DNA from: Novosphingobium lentum NBRC 107847
GTDB lineage: Bacteria > Pseudomonadota > Alphaproteobacteria > Sphingomonadales > Sphingomonadaceae
Assembly (NCBI RefSeq): GCF_001590965.1
Contig: NZ_BCTW01000001.1
Coordinates: 62,001-126,000, forward strand
Direction of reading: 5' to 3'
DNA length: 64,000 nt
Shown: positions 17,856 through 26,049 of the stretch, piece by piece
Layout: every line of letters begins with the position of its first letter
Position numbering within the stretch: the first letter of the stretch is position 1
Translations under genes and position numbers: made by a program
The notes under the pieces: generated by a model
Seen by the model: only the letters and a program-made list of their open reading frames with translations
Told to the model about the DNA's origin: nothing
Databases searched by the model: none

Positions 17856-18250
17856 TACGCGGCCCCACCGGCAGCAGGGGCAAACGCGGCGGCGGCGGCG
17901 CGCGTATCCATGTATTCCTTGCCCGAAACGATCAGCCCGTCGCGCACGATCAGCAGGTTGTGATATTCGTTGCGATAGACGGTGTTCGGAAACGTCATCT
18001 CGCCGCGCACTTCCACGGCCACCCGGTCACCCTCGGCGGTCAGCCCGATGATGTCGGCCACGCGCTTGTTCGCGGTGAGCAGCCCGTCGCGCACGCTGTC
18101 GATGAACGCCTGCCGGCTCATGTCGCCGAACCCCAGGATCCACCAGGTGCAATCGGGGTGCTGCAGCGCCTCTACCGTGGCGATGTCGCCATCGACCACC
18201 GCCTGCATATAGCGGCGCGCCACGTTCTTGTTCGCTTCGATGTCGGTCAT
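17855..18250 (-). CDS. SnoaL-like (NTF2 fold) protein
   Basis: A 131-residue NTF2-like protein: helix NKNVARRYMQAVVDGDIATVEAL, then the sheet strands TWWILGFGDMSR, VAVEVRGEM and YHNLLIVRDGLIV, the standard SnoaL pattern, ending in a YMDTRAAAAAF helix. The pair MTDIEANKN places the start at ATG 18250, two bases after the LLM gene. It is strikingly similar in layout to the protein at 40345 (ENKAVVRSWFEAVNRGDEAAI). An isomerase, cyclase or epoxide hydrolase role is possible. Confidence 0.8.
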   Translation of the reverse strand: MTDIEANKNVARRYMQAVVDGDIATVEALQHPDCTWWILGFGDMSRQAFIDSVRDGLLTANKRVADIIGLTAEGDRVAVEVRGEMTFPNTVYRNEYHNLLIVRDGLIVSGKEYMDTRAAAAAFAPAAGGAA

Positions 18251-18252
18251 CG

Positions 18253-19287
18253 TCAGGCTTTCCCATTTCCATAGAACAGGTCGGCAATGCCGGCCGTGTA
18301 AAACGCGATCTTGTCGGCTTCCAGCCCGTAGTGCGGGATCACCGGCGTGCAGGCGTCGGCATGCTCGACCCGCTCGTTGAAGCGGCGCAGCACTTCGTCC
18401 TTGGGGCCGACCAGCGCGATGCTTTCGACCATATCGTCGGTGCAGGCGGCGACCATCCCGGCCAGATCGCCAGCGGCGAAGCGTTCCTGCAACGCGCGCG
18501 CAGGTTCGCCCATGCCGATGCCGTCGAAGTACCGCAGGTATTGCGGCGACTGGCTGTAGAACGCGATGTTGGCGCGCGCATCGTTGATCGCCTCGCGCTT
18601 GTCGGGGTTCACCGCCACGAACATCTGCAGGTTGACCGTCACGGCGGAACGCGGCCGCCCCGCCTTGTCGAGCCCGCGCTGCAACGCCGGAACTGCCACG
18701 TCGCGAATCCACTGCGCGTTCCACAGCGGATGGCCCAGCAGGCCGTCGGTGATCTCACCCGCCATGTCGCACGCGTTCTGGAACACGGCGGGCAGAAAGA
18801 TTGGGATCTCGCTGCGCACAGGCGGCGACAGCGTACGAAAATGGGTGAGGTCGAGCGTGTGATACTCGCCCTGCAGCACGCCCAGTTCCCCGGTATGCCC
18901 CTTGGCGACGATGGCGCGGACCATGCCGATCACTTCGCGCATATGGCTCAGCGGCTTGCCATACGTCGATCCGAACGCGCCTTCGGTCAGGCTTTGTGCG
19001 CTGGAACCGAGGCCAAGGATCGCACGGCCCCCGCTGATCAGGTCCAGATCCATGATGTTGCACGCGGTTTCCAGCGGGCTGCGCACGAACGCCAGCGCGA
19101 TGCCGGTGCCCAGCTTGATCCGTTCGCTCACGGCGGCGGCGGCCGACAGCGGCAGGAACGGCGCGCCGAACGTCTGCGAGGCCCAGATGCCTTCCAGCCC
19201 GGCCGATTCATACCGATCCACCGCCGCCACCAGCTGCTCGCGCGGCAAGGGTGGCAACTGGGCCCAGATGTGCTCACTCGCTGTCAT
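18253..19287 (-). CDS. LLM class F420-dependent oxidoreductase
   Basis: A 344-residue luciferase-like TIM-barrel oxidoreductase closest in feel to methylene-tetrahydromethanopterin-reductase-like actinobacterial F420 enzymes: a GIWASQTFGAPF segment early in the barrel, GRAILGLGSSAQ in the cofactor region, and the Mer-like IFLPAVFQNACDMAGEITDGLLGHP. F420 use is inferred from these features and from F420 synthesis genes about 3 kb upstream in the same gene run. Hydride transfer to an enone, imine or alcohol oxidation are possible reactions. It lies 15 bases after a kinase-fold gene and 2 bases before a SnoaL gene. Confidence 0.85.
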   Translation of the reverse strand: MTASEHIWAQLPPLPREQLVAAVDRYESAGLEGIWASQTFGAPFLPLSAAAAVSERIKLGTGIALAFVRSPLETACNIMDLDLISGGRAILGLGSSAQSLTEGAFGSTYGKPLSHMREVIGMVRAIVAKGHTGELGVLQGEYHTLDLTHFRTLSPPVRSEIPIFLPAVFQNACDMAGEITDGLLGHPLWNAQWIRDVAVPALQRGLDKAGRPRSAVTVNLQMFVAVNPDKREAINDARANIAFYSQSPQYLRYFDGIGMGEPARALQERFAAGDLAGMVAACTDDMVESIALVGPKDEVLRRFNERVEHADACTPVIPHYGLEADKIAFYTAGIADLFYGNGKA

Positions 19288-19302
19288 GTGAAAGCTGCGC
19301 TC

Positions 19303-20400
19303 CTAGAGGTCATAAAGATCGTCGATGGCGAGGTCTGTGGCCGCGACGCAGAACCGTTCCAGCGACGGCAGCGTGGCTTCCTTGGGATTGATGTTCGATT
19401 GCCATGACACCAGCCCCCACACGATCCAGCGGCGGTACTCCTGCCATGCCGCATCGAACCCGATGTCGATCCCGTGTTCGGCCAGCACCGACAGGTAGTG
19501 CCGCAGCAGGTCGCGTTCGGCGGCGCGGCGATCCGCGATCGTGATCGAACCGGCGGCGAAATAGCTGTAGTCGCGCCACGGGTGGCCCTTGCGCACGATC
19601 TGCCAGTCGAGGAACAGGCGCACACCGTCTGCGGTGCCATAGCTGTTGCCCAGATGCGCGTCGCCGTGGACCAGGCACAGCGGCGCGGCGTCGGCCATGT
19701 CGTGCGCGCACAACTGCAACCACGCCTCACGCAGCTTGTGCGGTTCGTTCTCGAACCACGAGGGGAACATCGCGACGCGTTCGGGCAGCCGGTTCACGCG
19801 ATCGTAGTGATCGGCCATCATCGCCCAGTAATCGTCGCCCGCGTGATCGGGCGCCATCGCCCGCTGCAGCCAGCCCGCCGCGTCGAGCCGAGGATCGCCC
19901 CATGTGCTGGCGTGCAACGTGGCGAGCGCCGCCACGCCGTGCATGGCCTGATCGATGGTGATCGGCTCGGCCGAGGTGCCGAATTTGCCGCCCCAGTATT
20001 CCATGTCCTCCAGCACCAGCAGGCCCTGCTTGCCTTCTGCGTCATCGTCCCAATCGGCATAGAAACAATGCGGTGCGGGCAGTTTCAGCCCTTCGCACAA
20101 GTCCTTGTAGAAGCGCGCTTCGTTGACGTTGGCCTCCCCGCTCAACGGGCTGCCCGACCAGTTCGATTTCAGGCACAGGCGCGCGGGCAGGATCGCCGGA
20201 TCGGGACCGGCGACAACGACGCGCAGCTTGGTGGTGTGGCCCTGGATGATCTCCACCACGTCGAGAGCGGTGATCTCGACCCCCGGATAGCGGTTGCGCA
20301 GCACGCGCTGCAGCCACGCCGCATCCACAGCGGCAAGATCGGTCGGAAGCCGTTCGTCTCGCGCCGGGTAACCGCGCGCCGCCGTGGATTCCGCGCTCAT
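19303..20400 (-). CDS. APH/CHK-like small-molecule kinase
   Basis: A 365-residue kinase-fold protein with intact catalysis residues, unlike its two neighbours: Lys78 in the N-lobe (LCLKSNW), catalytic loop LVHGDAHLGN with His245, Asp247 and Asn252, and metal-binding Asp265 in LFLDWQ. The overall pattern resembles CHK/ecdysteroid-kinase-like phosphotransferases, so phosphorylation of a hydroxyl on a small molecule is plausible. It is preceded by an SDR (4 bases) and followed by an LLM oxidoreductase (15 bases). The acceptor is unknown. Confidence 0.84.
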   Translation of the reverse strand: MSAESTAARGYPARDERLPTDLAAVDAAWLQRVLRNRYPGVEITALDVVEIIQGHTTKLRVVVAGPDPAILPARLCLKSNWSGSPLSGEANVNEARFYKDLCEGLKLPAPHCFYADWDDDAEGKQGLLVLEDMEYWGGKFGTSAEPITIDQAMHGVAALATLHASTWGDPRLDAAGWLQRAMAPDHAGDDYWAMMADHYDRVNRLPERVAMFPSWFENEPHKLREAWLQLCAHDMADAAPLCLVHGDAHLGNSYGTADGVRLFLDWQIVRKGHPWRDYSYFAAGSITIADRRAAERDLLRHYLSVLAEHGIDIGFDAAWQEYRRWIVWGLVSWQSNINPKEATLPSLERFCVAATDLAIDDLYDL

Positions 20401-20404
20401 GCGA

Positions 20405-21208
20405 TCACCCCTGCTGCGCGGCGGCGTGGTCCATCATGTCCATCACGTGGGCATGATGGGCCGACATGCCGCCATCGATGACGATGACCTGCCCGTTGAT
20501 GTAGCGCGATTCGGTCGAGCCGAGGAACGCCACCAGCGCCGCGATGTCCGATGGCTCGCCCAGTTCGCCCATCGGCATGTGCCGGGCGATGATGTCGAAC
20601 TCCTTGCCCGCCACCTTGCGCGAATGCGGCGTCACGATGGGGCCCGGCGCAATCGCGTTGCAGCGGATCTTCTGCGCGCCGTGCTGCGTCGCCATGTAGC
20701 GGGTCATCGAAATGACCGCCGCTTTTGACGTGCCATAGGCAATGCGCGCGGAATCGCCCAGCATGCCCGAACCCGATGCCAGGTTCACGATCGCCCCGCC
20801 GCCGCCGGCTGCGATGTGCGGGATCGCGTAGCGGCAACAGTACAGATAGCCGGTGACGTTGACGTGCAGCGTCCGCTCCCACACGTCGTTGGGAATGGTC
20901 ACCGCATCGGTATCGCCCATCATTGTGGCCATGTCGGTCAGCGCCGCATTGTTGACCAGCACGTCGAGCCGCCCGAACGCCGCGATCGTGCCGTCGACTG
21001 CCGCCTTCACCGCGGCTTCGTCGCCGATGTCGAGTGCGAAGGCCACCGCCTTGTCGCCATAGGCCGATGCGACCTCCCGCGCCGCGTCGCCGACGATGTC
21101 GGTCACCGCGACGCGCGCGCCTTCGTCCACCAGCCGCTGGACCACCGCCCGGCCGATGCCGCCGGCCCCGCCGGTCACGAACGCGACCTGTCCTTCAAAC
21201 CTGTTCAT
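20405..21208 (-). CDS. SDR family oxidoreductase
   Basis: A 267-residue classical SDR. The coenzyme motif TGGAGGIG is at 12-19, the structural NNA at 86-88 and the catalytic Tyr158-Gly-Thr-Ser-Lys162 are in place. Asp37 after the second strand favours NAD(H). The tail contains a histidine-rich SAHHAHVMDMMDHAA stretch beyond the usual RYINGQVIVIDGG end. It lies between an LLM gene and the CHK-like kinase gene. Confidence 0.91.
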   Translation of the reverse strand: MNRFEGQVAFVTGGAGGIGRAVVQRLVDEGARVAVTDIVGDAAREVASAYGDKAVAFALDIGDEAAVKAAVDGTIAAFGRLDVLVNNAALTDMATMMGDTDAVTIPNDVWERTLHVNVTGYLYCCRYAIPHIAAGGGGAIVNLASGSGMLGDSARIAYGTSKAAVISMTRYMATQHGAQKIRCNAIAPGPIVTPHSRKVAGKEFDIIARHMPMGELGEPSDIAALVAFLGSTESRYINGQVIVIDGGMSAHHAHVMDMMDHAAAQQG

Positions 21209-21238
21209 GCCGGATTGTCCTCTTCCATGGCGGACGCC

Positions 21239-21254
21239 CGGCGGCTTTCCGCCG
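21239..21254. other. Short hairpin between LLM and SDR genes
   Basis: CGGCGG (21239-21244) and CCGCCG (21249-21254) around CTTT form a GC hairpin in the 74-base gap between two co-directional minus-strand genes. No T-run follows, so it is more likely an mRNA-stability or processing element than a terminator. Confidence 0.3.
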
Positions 21255-21282
21255 CCGTTGCCGTCCCGAATACGTTGGCGCG

Positions 21283-22203
21283 TCAGACCTTGGGCATGAT
21301 CTCTTCGGCCACCCAGCGCAGCCGTTCGAGATAGTCCGACTTGTCGGTGATGCCCGGCGGCAGCGGCACGATGGTTTCGGTGATGCCGAGGTCTTTCAGC
21401 CAGCCGATCTGGTCGATGATCTTTTGCGCATCGCGCGTTCCCGGTGCGCGCGGATCGTCGAGCACTTCGTGGTGCGCGCCGACATTCAGCATCTCGAGCG
21501 CGAAGAACACGTCGATCTTGCGACCATCATAGCCCGGCTGCGACTTGATCAGGTCGATGCAATCGGGAAACGTCTCGGGCGGGGTGCGGAACGGCGACCA
21601 GCCGTCGCCGAACCTGGCCACGCGCTTCAGCACCGGTTCGGCATCGCCGCCCAGCCAGATCGGGATGCGCGGCTGCTGGATCGGCTTGGGCTCGAACCCG
21701 GCGTCCTTGAAGTTGACGAACTCGCCCTCGAACGTGGGGCTGTCGGACGTCCACAGCTCGATCATCGCGGCGAGGTATTCGTCGGCCATGCGCCCGCGCT
21801 TGTGGAAATCGACGCCGAGCATGTCGAATTCGTCCTTGAGCCAGCCGACCCCGAACAGCGCTTCGGCGCGCCCGCCGGTCAGCCAGTCGAGCGTCGACCA
21901 TGCCTTGGCCTGCACGATCGGACTTTGCAGCGGCAGGATCGACACCGACGACGACAGCCGCAGGTTCTTGGTGCGCCCACCGAGATAGCCCAGCGCCACC
22001 ACCACGTGGAAATAGTGATAGCCCGACAGGTCGTAGTGTTCGGACGGGATGACGAAATGTTCGCCCAGCATGCACTTGTTGAAGCCCAGCGCGTCACCTT
22101 CGGCAATCAGGTCACCGACGTCCGATCCGGTCAGCGCGAATTCCCACGGCTGCACCATCGCCTTGACGTGCATGGAATTGGGAACGCCCATGTTGAGCTT
22201 CAT
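21283..22203 (-). CDS. LLM class F420-dependent oxidoreductase
   Basis: A 306-residue luciferase-like oxidoreductase with the pattern of the probable F420-dependent subfamily (KCMLGEHFVIPSEHY near residue 45, GRAEALFGVGWLKDEF, then IPIWLGGDAEPVLKRVARFGDGW). It would use F420 made by the genes immediately upstream; that link is inference from position. GGAGG lies 7 bases before ATG 22203. It comes 92 bases after cofC, the widest gap in the minus-strand run, so an extra promoter could lie there. Confidence 0.88.
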   Translation of the reverse strand: MKLNMGVPNSMHVKAMVQPWEFALTGSDVGDLIAEGDALGFNKCMLGEHFVIPSEHYDLSGYHYFHVVVALGYLGGRTKNLRLSSSVSILPLQSPIVQAKAWSTLDWLTGGRAEALFGVGWLKDEFDMLGVDFHKRGRMADEYLAAMIELWTSDSPTFEGEFVNFKDAGFEPKPIQQPRIPIWLGGDAEPVLKRVARFGDGWSPFRTPPETFPDCIDLIKSQPGYDGRKIDVFFALEMLNVGAHHEVLDDPRAPGTRDAQKIIDQIGWLKDLGITETIVPLPPGITDKSDYLERLRWVAEEIMPKV

Positions 22204-22295
22204 CGTCAGTCCTCCGCCAGGTCGCCCGCCCCTTCACCCGGCACGAGAGTCCGGGCGCAAGCTGTAGGCGCGGACCATGGGCACGGCTGGCGGCC

Positions 22296-22865
22296 TCACC
22301 ACCTTCCCAAAGGAAGGGCACGCCGTGCAGCGGCAATATCGTCGGCGGTGTCGATATCGAGCGCCAGCCCCTCGCGCCGCACGGTCGCTGCGCCGGGCAG
22401 GCGTTGCAGGTGCCGGGCAAAACTGTCCGGCCCGAACGCCAGACCGATCCGCGCCGCCGCGCGCAGCGCCAGCGCGTTTGTCCCCTGGCCATGCCGATCG
22501 GGCGCTATCGCCGCGCCGTCTGCCTCTGCCGCCGCGATCAGGGCATCGACGTCCCCGGCGCTCAGCAGCGGCAGATCGGCGTGGATGATCAGCAACCGCT
22601 GCCCTTCCAGCGCCTGACACACCCGATCGAGTTCGGCGTTGAGGCCCTCCCCCCGGTCCGGCTCCCAATCCGTGCCCGGCATCGCTTCGGGCGCGGGGGA
22701 CAGAACCCGGATCGATCCAATCGCCGCCACCGTCGCCAGCGTGGCGATCACGTGACGCGCCATGTCCACCGTCAGCGCGGCGTGGGCATCGTCGTGCAAG
22801 GCTCCGGTCAGGCGGGTCTTGCGGGTCCCCGCCGCCTTGAGCGGGACGACTGCCGTCCAGTTCAC
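22296..22865 (-). CDS. cofC: Phospholactate/PEP guanylyltransferase (CofC/FbiD)
   Basis: A 189-residue nucleotidyltransferase that activates the three-carbon acid (2-phospholactate, phosphoenolpyruvate or 3-phosphoglycerate, depending on lineage) with GTP for F420 side-chain assembly. The N-terminal VPLKAAGTRKTRL segment binds the nucleotide and LLIIHADLPLLSAGDV carries the metal-binding Asp region typical of CofC. The C-terminal LALDIDTADDIAAA is also typical. Its ATG overlaps the cofD stop (ATGA, 22862-22865). The acid it prefers cannot be decided by eye. Confidence 0.9.
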   Translation of the reverse strand: MNWTAVVPLKAAGTRKTRLTGALHDDAHAALTVDMARHVIATLATVAAIGSIRVLSPAPEAMPGTDWEPDRGEGLNAELDRVCQALEGQRLLIIHADLPLLSAGDVDALIAAAEADGAAIAPDRHGQGTNALALRAAARIGLAFGPDSFARHLQRLPGAATVRREGLALDIDTADDIAAARRALPLGRW

Positions 22866-23785
22866 CGGCCCGCGATCCTGGCGGCGAGGTCCAGCGCGAC
22901 TTGCGCGACCCGGGCTTTGTCCGCATCGTCGTGCATCAGCGTGTCCGTCCGCGCGATCGCCAGCCCTTCGGGCGCATCGTCGCCGTCATGGATGATCAGC
23001 CCGTCGATGCAGTCGCCATAGTGCGCGGCGATCGATGCGTTGGCGAGGCGGATGCCAAGTTCTTCCATCAGCTTGGCCGTAGGGCCTTTCACCGCCTTGC
23101 CGCCGATGATCGGCGATACCGCGACCACCGGCGCCGCCGTGGCCACCAGCGCGGCGCGAATGCCGGGCACGGCCAGCAGCGGATCGACGCTCAGGAACGG
23201 GTTCGACGGCGCCACCAGCACCGCGTCCGCGTCCGTTATGGCCGCGATCACGCCCGGTGCCGGACGGGCGGTCTCCGCGCCATCGAACCCGATCCGGGTC
23301 ACTTTGGGGGCGCAGCGCCGCGCCACGAAATAGTGCTGGAAATCGAGATCGCCCTCGTCGGTATCGAGCCGCGTCGCCACGCGGTCATTCGACATCGGCA
23401 GGATCGTCGCACCAATGCCGAACCGCCGGGCAATATCGGCGGTGATCTGGTCCAGCCCTTCCCCGCCCGCCAGCCGCGCGGTGCGCAGCACGTGCAGCGC
23501 CACATCGCGATCGCCCAGCTGGAACCAGTCTGGCCCGCCAAGATCGCGCAAGCTTTCAAGAAAGTTCCAGCTCTCGTCGGCGCGGCCCCACCCTTGCGCA
23601 AGGTTGGACTTGCCCGAAAGGGTGTACAGCAGCGTGTCGATATCGGGGGACACGTGCAGGCCGATATGGCGAAAATCGTCGCCGGTGTTGACGATGGCCG
23701 TCACCGCATCGGCGGGCAGCACGCGCAACAGGCCCAGCACGAGCTTTGCCCCGCCCACGCCGCCGGTCAGTACGGTGACTTTCAC
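22862..23785 (-). CDS. cofD: 2-phospho-L-lactate transferase (CofD/FbiA)
   Basis: A 307-residue CofD that transfers the activated three-carbon phosphate unit onto the deazaflavin Fo, giving (dehydro-)F420-0. Hallmarks are TVLTGGVGGAKLVLGL at the N-terminus, VNTGDDFRHIGLHVSPDID (Fo and metal site), LAPSNPF-like VLVAPSNPFLSVDP and GKAVKGPTAKLMEELG. The start is GTG 23785 inside the end of cofE (GTGA overlap); the frame is open upstream but lacks family sequence there. It is coupled on both sides to cofE and cofC. Confidence 0.95.
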   Translation of the reverse strand: MKVTVLTGGVGGAKLVLGLLRVLPADAVTAIVNTGDDFRHIGLHVSPDIDTLLYTLSGKSNLAQGWGRADESWNFLESLRDLGGPDWFQLGDRDVALHVLRTARLAGGEGLDQITADIARRFGIGATILPMSNDRVATRLDTDEGDLDFQHYFVARRCAPKVTRIGFDGAETARPAPGVIAAITDADAVLVAPSNPFLSVDPLLAVPGIRAALVATAAPVVAVSPIIGGKAVKGPTAKLMEELGIRLANASIAAHYGDCIDGLIIHDGDDAPEGLAIARTDTLMHDDADKARVAQVALDLAARIAGR

Positions 23786-24525
23786 TGGAACAGGTCCTCG
23801 GCCAGGGGGCGCGTGAGATCGGCTGCGGGGCGCGGCGCTCCCGCCACGGCATAGCCGCGCACGATCACGGCGGGAATACCTTCCCCGCCCTCGCCCATTG
23901 CCAGTCCGGCGGCGCTGGCCAGCAGATCGGCCACCGCGATCTGGGTCACTTCCAGCGTGCGGCCATCGCGATCGAGCAGGCCGCGCCGGTCGTTGATCGC
24001 AGGCAGTCCCGCCGCACCGATACCCACCGCGACCACACCCATGCGCCACGGCCGGCCAAAACTGTCAGAGATCACCACCGGGCAACCCAGCGCCGCTGAA
24101 ATCCGCTCTGCCGAAGCGTCGGGGTCGATCGGCAGCAACAGCGCGCGCTCGTCGCTCCCGGTCCCGATATTCGACCGGTCGATCCCGGCGTTGGCCATCA
24201 CCAGCCCCAGCCGGTGGCGCACAATCAGCACATGCGGCACGGCGCGCAGGACGGCCGTGGATTCCTGCAGGACCAGCTCGACCAGTCGCGCGTCCTTGCG
24301 CGTGATCGCCGCCAGCCGCAGCGCTTCGGCGCCCGGCACCACGTCGGCCAGCGAAACCGAGCGGTGCTCGGCCTTCGACACGATCTTCTGGGTCACGACC
24401 AGGATGTCGCCCGGCCCCAGCCGCGTACCGGCGCTGGCGACAGCGGCGGCGAGCGTGGCGGGCAAGTCTTCGCCCGGCCCTACTTCGCCGATGGCCGTGA
24501 GCGGAATGATTTCGATGCCTGGCAC
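23782..24525 (-). CDS. cofE: Coenzyme F420-0:L-glutamate ligase (CofE)
   Basis: A 247-residue GTP-dependent ligase that adds the glutamate tail to F420-0. The signature GDILVVTQKIVSKAE near 38-52, the ISDSFGRPWRMG segment and AGLPAINDRRGLLDRDGR are present. It ends where the CofE domain ends: the C-terminal FMN-binding nitroreductase domain of actinobacterial FbiB, which reduces dehydro-F420, is absent. It lies 36 bases after npdG and overlaps cofD by 4 bases. Confidence 0.95.
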   Translation of the reverse strand: MPGIEIIPLTAIGEVGPGEDLPATLAAAVASAGTRLGPGDILVVTQKIVSKAEHRSVSLADVVPGAEALRLAAITRKDARLVELVLQESTAVLRAVPHVLIVRHRLGLVMANAGIDRSNIGTGSDERALLLPIDPDASAERISAALGCPVVISDSFGRPWRMGVVAVGIGAAGLPAINDRRGLLDRDGRTLEVTQIAVADLLASAAGLAMGEGGEGIPAVIVRGYAVAGAPRPAADLTRPLAEDLFQ

Positions 24526-24561
24526 TACGCTCGCGTTCCCCGGGGCTCCATCCGCCCGCGT

Positions 24562-25218
24562 TCAATCCGCAGGAGGAATGAGGTCCCCTGTGATGCGAAG
24601 GCCCGCGCCGTCAACCTGATAGGTCTTGTTCATGAAGATGAGGATCGAGGTCAGCGCTTCGGCCGCCGCCGAATTGGCCAGCGAACCCGCATGCAGGCCG
24701 CGCAGCCCCATCGCATCGGCCAGCGCGACGACTTTCGCGCGCGCCGCTTTCTCGTCCCCGAACACCAGCACGTCGCAGCCCACGTCGATATCCTGCGCCA
24801 GCTTGTGCGCGGCCACGTTGTGGAACGCCGAAACCATCGTCACGCCTTCGCCCAGCAGGCCCTGCGCGCGCACCGCAGCCGATCCCTCGGGCGGAAGCTG
24901 CACGCGCATGACCTTGGGCGGCACCAGCGGCACCGTGGTATCGACCACGATCTTGCCCGCGACGTGCGGCCTGATGTCGGCCAGCGTCGCTTCCTGCGCG
25001 GAGAACGGCACCGCCACGATGATCAGGTCGGCCTGTGCCGCCGCATCGGCATTGGCCATGCCGGTCAGCCCGTGGCCCAGCTCGGCCGCCTTGTCCTGCG
25101 CCGCCTCTGCCTTGCGCGAACCGATCAGCACTTTGTGTCCGGCGCGCGCCAGCCGCCACGCAATCGCCGCGCCCAGATTGCCGGTGCCGCCGATGACACC
25201 GATGGTCTGCCCGCTCAT
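24562..25218 (-). CDS. npdG: NADPH-dependent F420 reductase
   Basis: A 218-residue F420H2:NADP oxidoreductase. The Rossmann motif GVIGGTGNLGAAIA is at the N-terminus, followed by IGSRKAEAA whose Ser-Arg pair binds the NADP 2'-phosphate. VDTTVPL, VSAFHNVAAHKL and the C-terminal NKTYQVDGAGLRITG are characteristic. In this setting it would reduce F420 with NADPH to feed the LLM enzymes; no F420-dependent glucose-6-phosphate dehydrogenase was seen. Its ATG overlaps the upstream SDR stop by 4 bases. Confidence 0.94.
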   Translation of the reverse strand: MSGQTIGVIGGTGNLGAAIAWRLARAGHKVLIGSRKAEAAQDKAAELGHGLTGMANADAAAQADLIIVAVPFSAQEATLADIRPHVAGKIVVDTTVPLVPPKVMRVQLPPEGSAAVRAQGLLGEGVTMVSAFHNVAAHKLAQDIDVGCDVLVFGDEKAARAKVVALADAMGLRGLHAGSLANSAAAEALTSILIFMNKTYQVDGAGLRITGDLIPPAD

Positions 25219-26045
25219 GCGGCACCCGCCGCAGCGTGCGCCATAAAGCGCTGCATATCGGCATAGACGCCCGAATGCGCGGTGAACCCGCCATCGGCCA
25301 CGATTGCAGCGCCGGTGACATAGCGCGACTGGTCGGACGCCAGGAACGCGGCCACTTCGGCAATGTCGTCGGGCGACCCCAGGAACGGCACGAGATTGTG
25401 CTCCTTCATCAGCGCCTGCGCTTCGGGCGGAAGGTTTTCGTCAAGCGCCTCGGTCATGACCAGGCCGACGACGATCACGTTCGCGCGGATGTTCTGCTTG
25501 CCATACTGCGTGGCGACATAGCGCGAAAGACCGAGCAGGCCGGCCTTGGTCGTGCCATAGGCCGGATAGTCGAGATCGCCCGCCAGCCCTTTGCCCGATC
25601 CGGTGAAGATGATCGAACCTGAACCTTGCTTGAGCATGTGCGGAATCGCGTGTTTGGCCGCCAGCATCGAACCCGTAAGGTTGGTGGCGAACGCCTTGTT
25701 CCAGAATTCCAGGGTCATGTCGGCGATCGCCGCATCCTCGAACATCGCGCCGGTTTGCGCCGCGTTGCTGTGCAGGATGTCGAGCTTGCCGAACTTTTCG
25801 ACCGTGCGGGCGATCCCCGCCGCGATCGAGGCTTCGTCGGTCACGTCCATGCCGATGGCCAGCCCTTCGCTGCCCGCGGCCTCGATTTCGGCGACGACGC
25901 TGGCAAGACGGCTTTCGGTGCGGCCGGTGATCGCCACTTTCGCGCCGCGTGCGGCAAACATCTTGGCGGTCGCGCGGCCGATGCCGCTGCCGCCACCGGT
26001 GATAATCGCGACCTTGCCCGCAAGCGGTCGGCTCAGATCAAACAT
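25215..26045 (-). CDS. SDR family oxidoreductase
   Basis: A 276-residue classical SDR embedded between the F420 genes fbiC and npdG. TGGGSGIG (17-24), SNAA (93-96) and the catalytic Tyr163-Gly-Thr-Thr-Lys167 are visible. Gly-Arg-Thr at the end of strand two (41-43) suggests NADP(H). GGAG sits 7 bases before ATG 26045, inside the end of fbiC. It is not a known F420 biosynthetic enzyme; its position suggests a catabolic step co-expressed with the cofactor. Confidence 0.91.
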   Translation of the reverse strand: MFDLSRPLAGKVAIITGGGSGIGRATAKMFAARGAKVAITGRTESRLASVVAEIEAAGSEGLAIGMDVTDEASIAAGIARTVEKFGKLDILHSNAAQTGAMFEDAAIADMTLEFWNKAFATNLTGSMLAAKHAIPHMLKQGSGSIIFTGSGKGLAGDLDYPAYGTTKAGLLGLSRYVATQYGKQNIRANVIVVGLVMTEALDENLPPEAQALMKEHNLVPFLGSPDDIAEVAAFLASDQSRYVTGAAIVADGGFTAHSGVYADMQRFMAHAAAGAA

Positions 26046-26049
26046 TCTG

